A DNA stretch of 64,000 nucleotides from Obelidium mucronatum (taxonomy: Eukaryota > Chytridiomycota > Chytridiomycetes > Chytridiales > Chytriomycetaceae): positions 1-64,000 of the forward strand of contig JAIVFH010000089.1 in the NCBI GenBank assembly GCA_025765595.1, in the 5' to 3' direction. This document shows positions 1 to 10,864 of this stretch, in pieces; within the stretch, counting starts at the first letter, position 1, and each line of letters starts with the position of its first letter. A program made the translations under genes and the position numbers. The notes beneath the pieces were generated by a model, which was not told the DNA's origin, did not search any database, and saw only the letters and a list, made by a program, of their open reading frames with translations.

Positions 1-2114
1 CTCGCCAACACTCCGATCCAAATCATCAGCAATCCCTCTTCGTTTCTCCAATGGAATTACATTAAACACTTCACACATGTCTCCATCAACCACATTTCTC
101 ACAGGGAAGTAGGATCCACGATAGGCAATATGATCACGGCCACAAAGCGGTGGTGCACTTTGACGCATGTGCATTTCCAGAGATTGGAAAAAGTCAACAT
201 CTTCTTTGGAGACAAATGGAATCAAAATTCCGACTCGTCCAAGAAGGGTAGTATACATAATCACTTCACGACCTCCGGCAACAAGACTTGTCTTGTGAAT
301 GGATGTGACAGTCTCTCCAACGTGAAACTCGGTTAAATGTTGAAGCTGAATCAAAAAAATCACGTTAAAAAAAACAACAAACCACCAAAAAAAAAAAATT
401 AACTTACTTTATGTGGCGCTCCTTGAAGGTGTCCCTTCTCGTAGGCCAACTTATTTCCAGACGGGTCGTCATCAATCTCCTCGGATATGTCTGACGCCAA
501 TCTTGTAACTGCAATATTACCAAACTTGTCTCCACTAGCAACAGTATCATAATCCAACATTACAAAGCAAGTATTCCATCGGCTGGTTGTGTCATCAGCA
601 AAAATGCTAATACGATTTTCCAACGGTAAGAAAATGGCATAGTGTACAGCTTCCTGAACGTCGGACACAATAATTCGGTTTCCTTGAGTTTGAATGCTTG
701 TAATAATGTTTGGAAAGATCTTGGCTTCACATTTTCGCAAGAACTTCTTTTTTCCAATATCATAAATACGAAGAACTTTCCCCATGCCGACAAGCATTCG
801 TCCTTGGAAGGAACATAGGGCGTTTGGAATATCCTCCAAAGGCGTCTAGTAGTCGTTGACAAGATAAGTAAATCATCACAACTAATCAATTTACAAACCA
901 TATGCATAAACTCCAACGTTGACCCATTTTCGGTGATCCTATAAGCGCGAAGGAAACCTCGCTTACAGCTTCGAGGAGTGAGTTTCGTATTCTGTGCCCC
1001 TCCAACAACTACAATAGTTTCACCAGGCAAATTGTTTGGGAATATACACATTGCAATTCTAACAGAGAGAAATGAGGTTAAAAGAACCAACACCTAATTG
1101 CTATGAAAAAAAAAACTACTCACGAAAACGCTGCTTCATTGTCATCCAAATCAATAACAGAGGTGGACTCCAGAGATAGTGGGTTGATCAACCGCACACA
1201 CGATCCCCATTTACCAGCATCTGCTCGTGGGAGACCAAACTGTTCAGGTGGGAGCTCTTGGAATTCACCATCGGCACTTTCATCCATTTCATTCATCTGC
1301 AAACGAAGGTATAAGTTTTTCGAAAAGAAAAAAAGAAAAAAAAAAAAGAAACAAGTACTTTTTGCTCCATCAACTTTTGTTTCTCCGACGGACACAACGT
1401 ATTATGATCGGATTCAATAACAACAAAAGTGTTGGTTGGTTCATGGTGAGCGAATCTCCTCGGGGTAAACTTCAAAGGAATAATGGATTGATTGAAAGTA
1501 TTGCCCAACTTCTCCACCAACAAGATCCTTTTCACATAAAAAAAAATTTAAGAAATTCCCAGTCGTTGATTTTTTTTCTTTCTATATTTTACCTTAGAGT
1601 GTTTCCGGCAATCGAAACAATCCCCTCGGGACATTGATCCGAACAAAAGCTCGCACCATACTCCAGAGTTTCATAACAAAGCGGAATCAACTTGCTGCGA
1701 GATTGCAACGTATAACTCAGCCATGGTCGGCTTGACAATGCCAACAATGCCGGTTGCCCTTGTACTTGGATCTTGAATAATTTAGGCGCCCTTGGTCCCA
1801 GGAATCTCATTCTGGTATCACTTAATGTCCCAGTGACTGTGTCAAGCGTTGCACGCAAAAGAACTCCATTCTCCATTCCTATGTTGCAATAAGTTGTTCC
1901 TACGCTCGTACCCGTGTCAAACATTTCAATCAAGCACAAAGATTCGGCATTCGCACTCAAAGCCTGATTGCAACAAGTTAAATAAAAAAAACCCGCAAAA
2001 GAAAAAACCTTCGAAAAAAAAACCTGCGTACCTGAACAGCCAAAGATCCAAGACAGTTATCCGGGTCCAGAGAAATAATTCTTACAGTACTATCGGCGCA
2101 ACCAACAGCCTACC

Positions 2115-2166
<52 letters not shown>

Positions 2167-4503
2167 CAGAAGAAAATTGACGAAAGTGCATAAAAAAAAA
2201 GAGTCCTCACCAAATATTTGGATCGAACTCGGCCTTCAGGAATAGGCCCAATGCTGAGAGACAAAACCAGCGACGATGTTTCTTTACGGTCTTGATATTC
2301 GTTCAACTGTCCACTTCCGTCCAATTCAAAGTACACAAGCTCATTGCTGGATAACGCAACCACAACCTTTTGTTTCAAAACAAAGGAACGTTAATATTGA
2401 CCCAGCCAGACAAACATGTGAGAACTCAACTTGTTTTTGATTACATGCTGCCCTAACAATTGATTTGTTGGATGGCGCTTTCCATTCACTGACACGACGA
2501 TCTGCTCGAATATGACGGATTCCCAATGGATATACTTGAACCAATGCATCATCACCAAGCTGTCCAACTGCCAACGTTGGGGTAGAGTCCAAAAAACCAG
2601 TGTCGGTCCGTTCTTCAACAGTTTCTCCAATAGACAACACGAGCGTGGCATTCACAAATGAAACCACAATATAAGAATCAAACTCATCTGGACAATGTTT
2701 TAGTTCAAAAAAAAAAAAAACCACACATCTTTGGACAACACTACCTTTTGAGCTTAGTTTCACTGTCCAAACGGCATTCGGATTTCCTGGTAGATCCGAA
2801 ACAGCAACTTCAGTCGCTTCCAACCCATGACGCAACATTCTAAATGAACTTCTGGCACCACGGCCACACAATGTGTAGATTTGAGGAGTATCTTCGTCTC
2901 GCAGGTTCATGACTTTGGCGTCAATCAAGGGCATCATGGAGTCCATCTCGTCAACGACAGTCAAGTTTCGTAGTCCTCTTGGCCTGAATACTACAAGATC
3001 GGCATCTGGAGGAATGAGTGACGATTCATATTCTGGCTGCTCTTCATCGTCATCACCCAAACTATCAACACGGTAGAGGTAGCTGGTATGATGAAAGATT
3101 AAATGCAAAGTCCTCCCAATCGAAACGTAAAGAGAGTCCCAAACTCAACTGATTTCCAAATTCACTGGCGACAAAAAGCAAACCATTTTTGAAAAGAACC
3201 ATTCCACTCGACACGGGGATAGTGTCAAAGTATTTGAGGCGAATGTTGGTTACCCCTCCAATAGCTTTATCTGCCCCAACGCTATAGTCCAAAGTTACTT
3301 TGAAGATATCCCCATCCTCGGTTTGCAAAAGTACGAAAAAGCCTTTTTTCAGTTTGTGCACAACGGCAGAGACAACAATCACACCCGTTCTAGACCCCTG
3401 ATCACCCGAAGCACTCGACGGCTGCAGGGGATCCAGGCGGGCAGGAATCATCATGCGACATTCAGGGTAATCAGGATGGCGCCAAGAAATGTTATTTTCT
3501 GAGCAAACAAGCACTCCACTTGGACCATCAGCACCGCCTGGAATGGCGATAAGCATATTACTGCTGCGATCAATTGTGTCGCTCCATTTCCGAACAACGT
3601 GGTTTAAACCGAGATCCAGTTCATAATATGTGAGGACCTGATGGAGGGATGATGAGAAAGAGCGTAAAAATGGAAAAAAACAAAACCAAATAGGAATGGA
3701 AAAAAAAAAGCACCTTCTCAATCTCCGAAAAAGCTTGACCGGACGCATCTTGATCGGAATCAGTAAAATCAACTTCAATCGCAGCAAAGATTGGATTCTC
3801 AAAACCAACATCGACACCGACAAGATGATAGCAAATAGTTTGAGCCTTGTGAGCTTCAAGTGGAGAAGAGATTGTAAGAGGAGTAGTAGAATTTCTGTTC
3901 AAAATATAGACTAGTTTTTGTTTTTCGATAGCACCTGGGAAGTGTATGAACGCCAACACATTAGAACAAAAAACAAAAGAAGATAAAAAACCAGACAGTC
4001 CGAGAGAGATTACACACCAATGCATACAGCACGACCCTTTGGGTCAGTTGCCAGATACTGTCCCGGAACAACTCTTCTGTAGCCGCTCTTTCCGTATGTT
4101 TCCTGGTGCACCTTGTCGAAGACGTTCTTTGCCGGGTTGTATTCGAGGATGACGATGCGGCCGGAGTCGGAGCCGACAATGATGTAGTCTGTATGTGCGG
4201 ACGAGTGTGAGGCCAAGCGCAGTTCCCACCAACAAACCGACAACCAAAAAACAAAAACAAAAAAAAAAGAACGAAACCCTTCGTCGCGCCCGTCAGACGG
4301 AACGCCGCCAGCGAGCGCACGGCGCCAAACACGTCCGTCGCCAGCAGCACGTGCACCTTGCCCGTCGCGGCGTCGACGCGCAGCAGCTCGAGCGACGAGT
4401 TGCGCGCCACGGCGACTTCCTGCGTCTTGCCGCCGGCGAAGGCGCCAATCACCGCGTGCGAAATCGACGTCGGCGCCTGCAGCGTCGTGTGGTACAGAAA
4501 CAT
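1..4503 (-). CDS. RSE1: Splicing factor 3B subunit 3 (SF3B3/RSE1/SAP130), C-terminal end beyond window
   Basis: This is the large WD40-like beta-propeller scaffold of the U2 snRNP SF3b complex, which supports SF3B1 at the branch site in the nucleus. The start ATG (4503-4501) gives [14 protein letters not shown], matching the family N-terminus. I read 14 exons: about 4503-4278, 4188-4018, 3934-3714, 3637-3150, 3082-2745, 2687-2431, 2366-2211, 2109-2032, 1963-1593, 1527-1358, 1296-1124, 1058-899, 845-408 and 345 to the edge. Family-diagnostic stretches run in order and join cleanly across introns, for example [89 protein letters not shown] and [15 protein letters not shown]. Only about the last twenty residues lie outside. 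Several introns carry A/T homopolymers. The start lies 32 bp after the stop of the upstream C5orf34-like gene. Identification is essentially certain; individual splice sites are inferred. Confidence 0.97.
2116..2163. repeat. Poly(A) tract in an SF3B3 intron
   Basis: An uninterrupted run of about 48 A on the plus strand, so poly(T) on the coding strand, just upstream of the acceptor preceding the exon at 2109-2032. It is an extreme version of the pyrimidine tracts seen in most introns here. Length is likely variable and prone to sequencing error. Confidence 0.9.
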
Positions 4504-4535
4504 TTCTTTTTTTTTTTATTTTTTGTTTCTTTTCT

Positions 4536-6225
4536 TTATTTCTTTTCTTTGGCAAACCAGTAGTCCACAAACTGCAGCGTCTGGTGCATTTCGCTGTGCG
4601 TTGGTTGGTTGGTTGCGGCAATGTCAATTCAATTTCAATCAGTGAGAAAACTCCCGACTCACCGCTCAACGCCTATCGGACTAAATACCCGCACTGTGTA
4701 CTCCTCATGCCGCGAATTAGTCACTACCGCCAACACTCGATCTGCGCCGCACTCCATCTTTTGCAGTCCAGTCAATTGCGACTTTCGACACAGAAAATCA
4801 CAGTCATCAATGCGAATGCTGACTGCGTGATCAAACTGAACAAACACGGAAGAATCCGAGTACGCCTTGAAAACACCCACGCCATCCACCCGTACGGAAT
4901 GCACCTCCTCTCTTCTTTTCCCATAGTGAAAACCCAAGCTGCCCGTTGGTTTAGGTTTTGGCGTCAAATCGTCATCCAAAGCCATCACAACGTTACTGCT
5001 TTCTCCCCTCCTGTTTTCCAGCAAATACCTGTACATCATATGATACAACCGCGTCATTTCTAAAACAACCCCTCGAATGCCATATTCAACTCCAGTTTCC
5101 CAGTTACGCGCAATATCCGGAGGACTTGAAATCAAGTACATTCCCAATCCAGATGGAATTTCACCACTGCTACAGTCGCCGTTCACTTGATCACATTCAT
5201 CACTCGACGGCGCCCCCTCATTTACATATAAAGTGACAAACGAGAATCCATCATCAGACCTCAAAACGGCGCCATCTTGTAGAAACGTTGCTTCAATGAT
5301 TAACACAATATCCCTTGAAGCCAACGAGGTATTCTTCACAATTACTCGATAGAGCATGGACGATGTCTGAAGGACTTTGATCGGTATATCATCGTGTAAT
5401 GTGGGATGAAACGCCGAATTTATCGTGGACGACAAGGCAATATCTTTGTTGGATTCAGGCAGCGGTATTGCAATATATCGAACACTTGAAACACTTCCAG
5501 TTGTATTTTTCGCCAATTCCTAAGAAACTCAATTTTTTTTTTTTGAGTATTTGTATAAATATATAATATTTTCCTCCCATAGTGTTTTTTTTTACTACCA
5601 AAAGTGCATCGCCAGAAAGCTGTCCTCGCAAGAGTTCAACGGGGTATTTCCAACATTCCGCAAGATCCAACACGGAAAAATTCTGAATGCATTGAACAAA
5701 TTGTTTTTCAAAAGTAGTTCCTTGTTGTAATGAACGTTGTTTTTGTAAATGTCGTTGGCCAACAGCTTGTGGCACAACTGAAACGGGATAAGAGACTGTT
5801 ACAGTTTGGCCATGCGGACTCAGCTCCACAAAAACACTCGCATCCACGGAATTAATTCTCCTTTTTTCGCCACCATTCATCGTGGGTCCATGGGGAATGG
5901 TGCCGTTGTTGAATTCAGAAGGAACAGGCCACCGCGCATACACTGACTCTTTCACTCTGCCCGATGGAATTCGATCCACCGACAAGCAATTCGAATCTGC
6001 TGCGTAAAATACTGGCAGATTGGAAAACTCATTGCGAAAGCGGATGAGGCGGTTGAGGTCGTGCTTCAGTTTGCGTGGGGCATTGTGCGTTGACACACGC
6101 AAGATCTCTGTGGGTGTTGATGGATGCAAGACAACAACTTGGGAACCCGGCGGAGAGAGGCAGAGTGTGAGTTCTTCTGATTCAACGGAGGCGCGAGCTG
6201 TTCCATTAATGTCGAGAGTCAGCAT
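4536..6225 (-). CDS. C5orf34-like protein with polo-box-type C-terminus
   Basis: Three exons: 6225-5599, 5519-4663 and 4593-4536, giving 513 residues. Splices use GTAGTA...TTAG and GTGAGT...ACAG, and the short third exon ends WFAKEKK then TAA. The N-terminus ([16 protein letters not shown], then [18 protein letters not shown]) and the C-terminus ([21 protein letters not shown], followed by [10 protein letters not shown]) have the 'gaily spaced' G-x-G, S-V-x-V-x-F pattern of polo-box domains and of the C5orf34 family (DUF4524 at the N-terminus, DUF4520 at the C-terminus). No kinase domain is present, so it is not a complete PLK4. A middle part ([15 protein letters not shown]) is helical. Family membership is by my recognition of pattern, not by alignment. 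A centriole or flagellum link would fit the flagellar neighbour DYNC2I1 but is inference. The stop lies 32 bp from the SF3B3 start on the same strand. Confidence 0.6.
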
Positions 6226-6459
6226 CCTTTGTTGTACTGTTTATTTTATTTGTTTTCCTTGTTTGGTGTTGCAAAAAACGAACGCGTTTATTGGTCACAT
6301 TATTGCTTTATCCACTCAACAATCAGTGCCAAGAACACTATCTGTGAGCAATGATTCTTCTTTGTTGGTTTGAGTTTGATTTTGACTCGTCCGTGCAAAA
6401 AAAAAAAACCGACAGCCAAGCAAAACTTCACACATAAGTACAACGCCCTCTACTTGGAA
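6226..6459. promoter_or_regulatory. Divergent promoter region between C5orf34-like gene and triple-repeat gene
   Basis: A 234-bp gap between two start codons that face away from each other, so it must carry both promoters. It contains a poly(A) run near 6399-6410. I see no convincing TATA box or known operator. Confidence 0.5.
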
Positions 6460-8322
6460 ATGGAGCCTCTCGATCAGGCCGGAGTAATGTCGCAACTCAG
6501 CAACTACTGCAAAACCCTCGAGATGATGAATAACATGCAGACAAACACGATCGCTACCTTGCAGATTGAGATGCAACAGCTCAAGGAGGCTGCTTCACGC
6601 CACGATACCCTCCACTCGGAGCTCAGAAAGCTCCAGCGAAAAGCGGCCCAAGATTCTAAAACCATCAAAGACTTTGAAGCGCAAGTCGATCGTCTCAATC
6701 AGCAAATTCTGGCCAAAGACATGCTGTTGCTTTCAAAGAGGAATAAGGAATGCTACGACTTGCAAAACACACTCTTCAACACGAACACCGTTCAAGAAAC
6801 TCAAGAAAAAGAATCTAAACTCATTGCTTGTTACACGGCAAGCCCTCCCGCTGGGACTCCAGAAACCCCACAAGCGGGCTCATCATCCTCAACATCATCG
6901 CGCCGACCAAGACGAGTCCCCAATTCCCAAAGCGCAAACAAACAAGCAAAACTAACATGGTCCGAGATTCTGGAACGCAATGGATTCGGATACGCAGCGA
7001 GCACCAAAGAAGAACGGGAGGAGATGATTGTGAACGTTCACCGTTTCCAACACGCAAACCTGATTCCAAACAACGTGTCCAGATCTGTCTTTGGAGAGTA
7101 TCAGCTGATTATTCCAGCAAATTTGATCATCAAGTTTGTCGAATTCATGCGCGACCCTTCTGCTGTGGCGCCGACGTCGGACAGGAATATCACCTCCATT
7201 AGCAGCAGCAGCAACAGCAGCAACAGCAGCACAGGTTATTCCAGTAGCAGGAATTTTAATATGCCGCCAACGACCCCCGTGGATTCTTCTTTGAATTCGG
7301 AGGCTTTTTTCACTTATGGAATGAAGAGCATCAAGGCGGCAAACCCGGATCAAAGCAATACAGCACGTGCTGATTGTGATTCCGATTCCGATTCTCTATC
7401 GTCCTTGTCTTCCGACACCTCAACATCATCGTCGTCATCATCTTCATCATCTTCATCCTCATCAAGTTCTTCTGGAACTGAGTCAAAGCTTTTGACTACT
7501 ACTACAACTACTACTACTACTACTGGCACTGGTAGTAAATTGGCATCCTATACCCCAGCTCCAAAAACCAAAATCCCCGCCGCGAATCCCTCAAAACACG
7601 ACCTCCCACTCCAAAAGAAACAACGAACCAACTCCAGCATCATTAATTTACCCAGCCGACGCCGCCGCGGCAGCAACAGCAGCAACACCACCACCAATAG
7701 CACCAACCTTAGTACCACCACCAGTAACACCAAGGGACGCCCATGGACAGAACTAATGCGTCTCCAATACCCAAGTTTTCACCAATCGTTACAAGAATAC
7801 CCAAAAATATACCAGATCGCGTCAGCATTCAAAAACACTCAAGGATTACTTCAAGAATCGGTTTTGAAACCCTTCTTGGTCCCGGTGCATTTGGAGAACT
7901 TGTTTTTCAAGTTTGTTCGCGATGGATTCAAGGCTGCGCATGTATTTCTTGATGAAAGAGGGGCTGCTGCTGCTGCTGGTGGTGGTGGTGGTGGTGGTGA
8001 GTGCGACGCCGGCGGTGATGGTGGTAGCAGTATTACACATGAAAGTCAGCAGCTTCCTCCTTCCTCCTACCACAGCGTGATTGAAAAAATCTGGCCTCCC
8101 TATCGCGCGCTATCTGTTCCTCAAAAGGAAGTTATCAAGGTTTCTGTTCGACGGTTCTTGGAACTCCGTTTGCGACAAGACTTTTCTGATTGTTATCTGC
8201 CCGTCAGTATGGGGGAGATTGGAATCCCTGCGGCTGTGAGACGCGAGTTTGAAGAGTGGGTGGTTAAACATGTTTCGGGGAAAGGAGATTTCTTTGGTGA
8301 TGATGGTGAGTTTGAGTTGTAG
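6460..8322 (+). CDS. Unrecognised coiled-coil protein with three copies of a ~65-residue helical domain
   Basis: Single exon, 620 residues. I chose the ATG at 6460 (MEPLDQAGVMSQLSNYCK) because the open frame upstream has no ATG. Residues about 10-100 form a coiled coil (NTIATLQIEMQQLKEAASRH and following). Three separate blocks then look like copies of one domain: residues about 164-232 (starts LTWSEILERNGFGY, ends IPANLIIKFVEFMRD), about 426-490 (starts PWTELMRLQYPSFH, ends VPVHLENLFFKFVRDGF) and about 540-605 (starts IEKIWPPYRAL, ends IPAAVRREFEEWVVKH). Shared features are the opening W/I-x-E/K-I/L/W, a central helix, and a closing I/V-P-x-x-L/V...F-x-x-[FW]-[MV]. They are joined by low-complexity Ser, Thr and Gly runs from TCA, ACT and GGT repeats. 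I do not recognise the family; a scaffold or DNA-binding role is possible but unsupported. Confidence 0.75.
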   Translation: MEPLDQAGVMSQLSNYCKTLEMMNNMQTNTIATLQIEMQQLKEAASRHDTLHSELRKLQRKAAQDSKTIKDFEAQVDRLNQQILAKDMLLLSKRNKECYDLQNTLFNTNTVQETQEKESKLIACYTASPPAGTPETPQAGSSSSTSSRRPRRVPNSQSANKQAKLTWSEILERNGFGYAASTKEEREEMIVNVHRFQHANLIPNNVSRSVFGEYQLIIPANLIIKFVEFMRDPSAVAPTSDRNITSISSSSNSSNSSTGYSSSRNFNMPPTTPVDSSLNSEAFFTYGMKSIKAANPDQSNTARADCDSDSDSLSSLSSDTSTSSSSSSSSSSSSSSSSGTESKLLTTTTTTTTTTGTGSKLASYTPAPKTKIPAANPSKHDLPLQKKQRTNSSIINLPSRRRRGSNSSNTTTNSTNLSTTTSNTKGRPWTELMRLQYPSFHQSLQEYPKIYQIASAFKNTQGLLQESVLKPFLVPVHLENLFFKFVRDGFKAAHVFLDERGAAAAAGGGGGGGECDAGGDGGSSITHESQQLPPSSYHSVIEKIWPPYRALSVPQKEVIKVSVRRFLELRLRQDFSDCYLPVSMGEIGIPAAVRREFEEWVVKHVSGKGDFFGDDGEFEL

Positions 8323-8503
8323 GCGGCGAAAAGAGGGGGGGGGCGGGGGTATTGTTAGATATATTAAATTTAGTATACATAAATACATAAAAATAAAATT
8401 AGTGTATATATAGTTTCGAATGTACATGAGGTATATTTATTTAATTTTATTTATTAGGTTTTATAATTACACAATAATTTTATTCGAAAATCCAAAACCA
8501 ATA

Positions 8504-9513
8504 ATGTCAGCAGAGAAGAATGAGAAACCACAGAGTGCATTCTTGGAAGCGTTGGGTGTGTGATTTTTTATTGTATTATTGTTGTTAGTAGTTTCTATGT
8601 TGTGGTGGGGGTGCATGTTTGTGTGTTGGATAGTTGTTTGACGATGCTTGCCAACACTTGTTTTTCAACGTCTCAGCCAAGAACCCTGTCATTATCAAGC
8701 ATTACAACGTTGCCGAAGTAAAACACGCTCTAGATGGCGCCATTAGAAAGGTGAATCGAGTGATCAGCGAGATTGGGGTTTTCGACAGTCATATATTAAC
8801 AGACTGTAAAAAACACAGATCCTCGTTTCCGACTTCAAATTCAAAGAAAACCATTCCCACACGGACCGCAAGCTTCTCCTCGGATTCAGTTCTTGTTTTT
8901 TTGCGATTGGTGGGGCGCTGTATGGGCACTTTAACGACTTCCAGGAAAGCAAACTATTGGTTTTCTTGTGTATTGTGTTGTGAGTTTTTTTTTTCAAGTC
9001 TTTCTTGGATGTGTTTGATTCGAGCTTATGGGTTTTTTATTTATTTATTTACTATTTTTTATATCTTTATTTGTATTAGATACTCGATTTTGAATGGGGG
9101 AATGCTTCTCTATGGCATGTTTATTGAGAAGGATATTGTGTTTGTGGGAACTCGCAAAGATGATCTTGTCCGTACGGTAAATTTTCTCTCTTTCTCTCTT
9201 TCTCCCTTTCTCTCTCTCTCATCTGACATCTCTCTTCCCTATTTTTTTTCTCATAACTTAAAAAACTTTTTTTGCATATACTTGGCGCTGACCGTAATCC
9301 ATTCAGGACCCAGAGGAAACCGTAATTGTTCGTGCAAAGTGCAAGAAGGCAACCGCCGAATACACTGTCTCTCTACAACTGTCTGGCAAGAAAGAGGTTG
9401 GAAACAAGCGCACCGCGTCATTTGGCGAATACTTTGACGAAGAAGGAGAGTTGGTGGGCGAAGCGTTGGTGAAGGATGTCTCAAGTCTGTTGGTGGACAA
9501 AAAGTCTGAATAA
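8504..9513 (+). CDS. SPC2: Signal peptidase complex subunit 2 (SPC2/SPCS2)
   Basis: A non-catalytic ER-membrane subunit of the signal peptidase complex, which cleaves signal sequences at the translocon. Exons: 8504-8555 (MSAEKNEKPQSAFLEAL), then from 8677 (AKNPVIIKHYNVAEVKHALD), then the exon beginning ILVSDFKFKENHSHTDRKLL, then YSILNGGMLLYGMF, and a last exon starting DPEETVIVRAKC and ending LLVDKKSE at TAA 9511-9513. The two family membrane segments are visible (LGFSSCFFAIGGALYGHF and LLVFLCIV joined to YSILNGGMLL), followed by the cytosolic-lumenal C-terminal domain with the typical EKDIVFVGTRKDD stretch. The first exon is very short and its start is the least certain part. Only 15 bp separate its stop from the DYNC2I1 start codon. 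Confidence 0.85.
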
Positions 9514-9528
9514 TCAAATAAAAAAAAA

Positions 9529-10829
9529 ATGAATGGAATCAAGAAGGAGAAAGACAGCGACGCGTGGCTTGACGCCCAGTTTTCCGCCACCAAAGACAGC
9601 AGCACCGGAAAGTCGAAAGCGGCAGCTGCTCCGAATGTAGCGAAAGAAGTCAGGAATGTCACGCTGTCGCCACAGCCAAATGCCGCCCAACGTCAAAACA
9701 ACAACAATAAACCAAACGTGCTTCCGTCTGGCACAGATTCCGAATTCGCGAAACCGGCAACTCCGAATAAAACAGTTAAGATCCCGACGGGTCCAACAAC
9801 CTCTTTGTCAGTGAATAATCCCAAGGTAATTAAAAAAGAAAGCAATCCGATTTTAAGTTGGAGGAATCTTTTGTTGACAAGATATCAACAGGATCGCGGT
9901 CCATGTGTGTAGCCAACCATCCAATCAGTTTACTCTTGACGCATCGTGATTTTATATTATTTTTTTTAGCCCCTGATGCACGATCTTATGGAGATGACTT
10001 TGAAAATTACGACGAGGATTTCGATGACTATGAACCAACCCCTTCCAAACCAATTGAACCCCCTCCAAAAAACGTTTCCGAAGTTCAAAGAGCTCTCTAC
10101 GTCGAGAATGAACGCGCCTCTGTGAGAAACAGATCATCTACTCCCTCAACAACAACAAGAGATCCAAACAACAACAACAATCGCAACAGTAAATACAACA
10201 ACAACGAGGACCACGAAGATGAATCTGATCGGCCTGCATCAACTCATGTCACTATTTCTAGCTCTGCTTACGTTTCGAAAAAAATTATGCGTCGCTTCAA
10301 GGTTTACACCACCCTCTCGTTTATGTTTATTCTTAAAAAAAAAACAAAAAAAAAAAAACAAAAAAGGATCTTCAAGGACTTATCAGCTTTGATGTCGCTA
10401 TATTCGATATATTCGAAATGGCCCCTCTGAATGAATATGAGCAATATATTCGTGACTTTGGAGCTTCAAACACGACCCAGGTTTTTTTTTTTTTTTTTTA
10501 TACATTCCAATTCACACTCCCCATTGTCGGAAAAACAAATACAATTTATTTACATCATATTTTAAGGCATCAACGCAATGGAACGAAGACGCAGGAACCC
10601 TCGAAGTCCAAACCGACGACTGGTGCGTCGAAGACAAATGGACGCAAGCACCACAAGAAGAATTAAAAGACTGCGGGTCCGGAAGACCCAGTTTACCAGG
10701 CCTCGCTGCTGAACAGCAAAGTTGGGATAAAACTGAGAAAAAGAATTCAATCTTGCATCAACGGAAAATGAATTCAACAACGTTGGATTCGATTGGGTTG
10801 TTGAGGTTTGTGCGGAATGTTGGACAGGT

Positions 10830-10864
<35 letters not shown>

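Noticed and set aside
6370..6459. Upstream extension of the triple-repeat protein
   Set aside because: No ATG before 6460 in that frame and a lysine run from poly(A); not conserved-looking.
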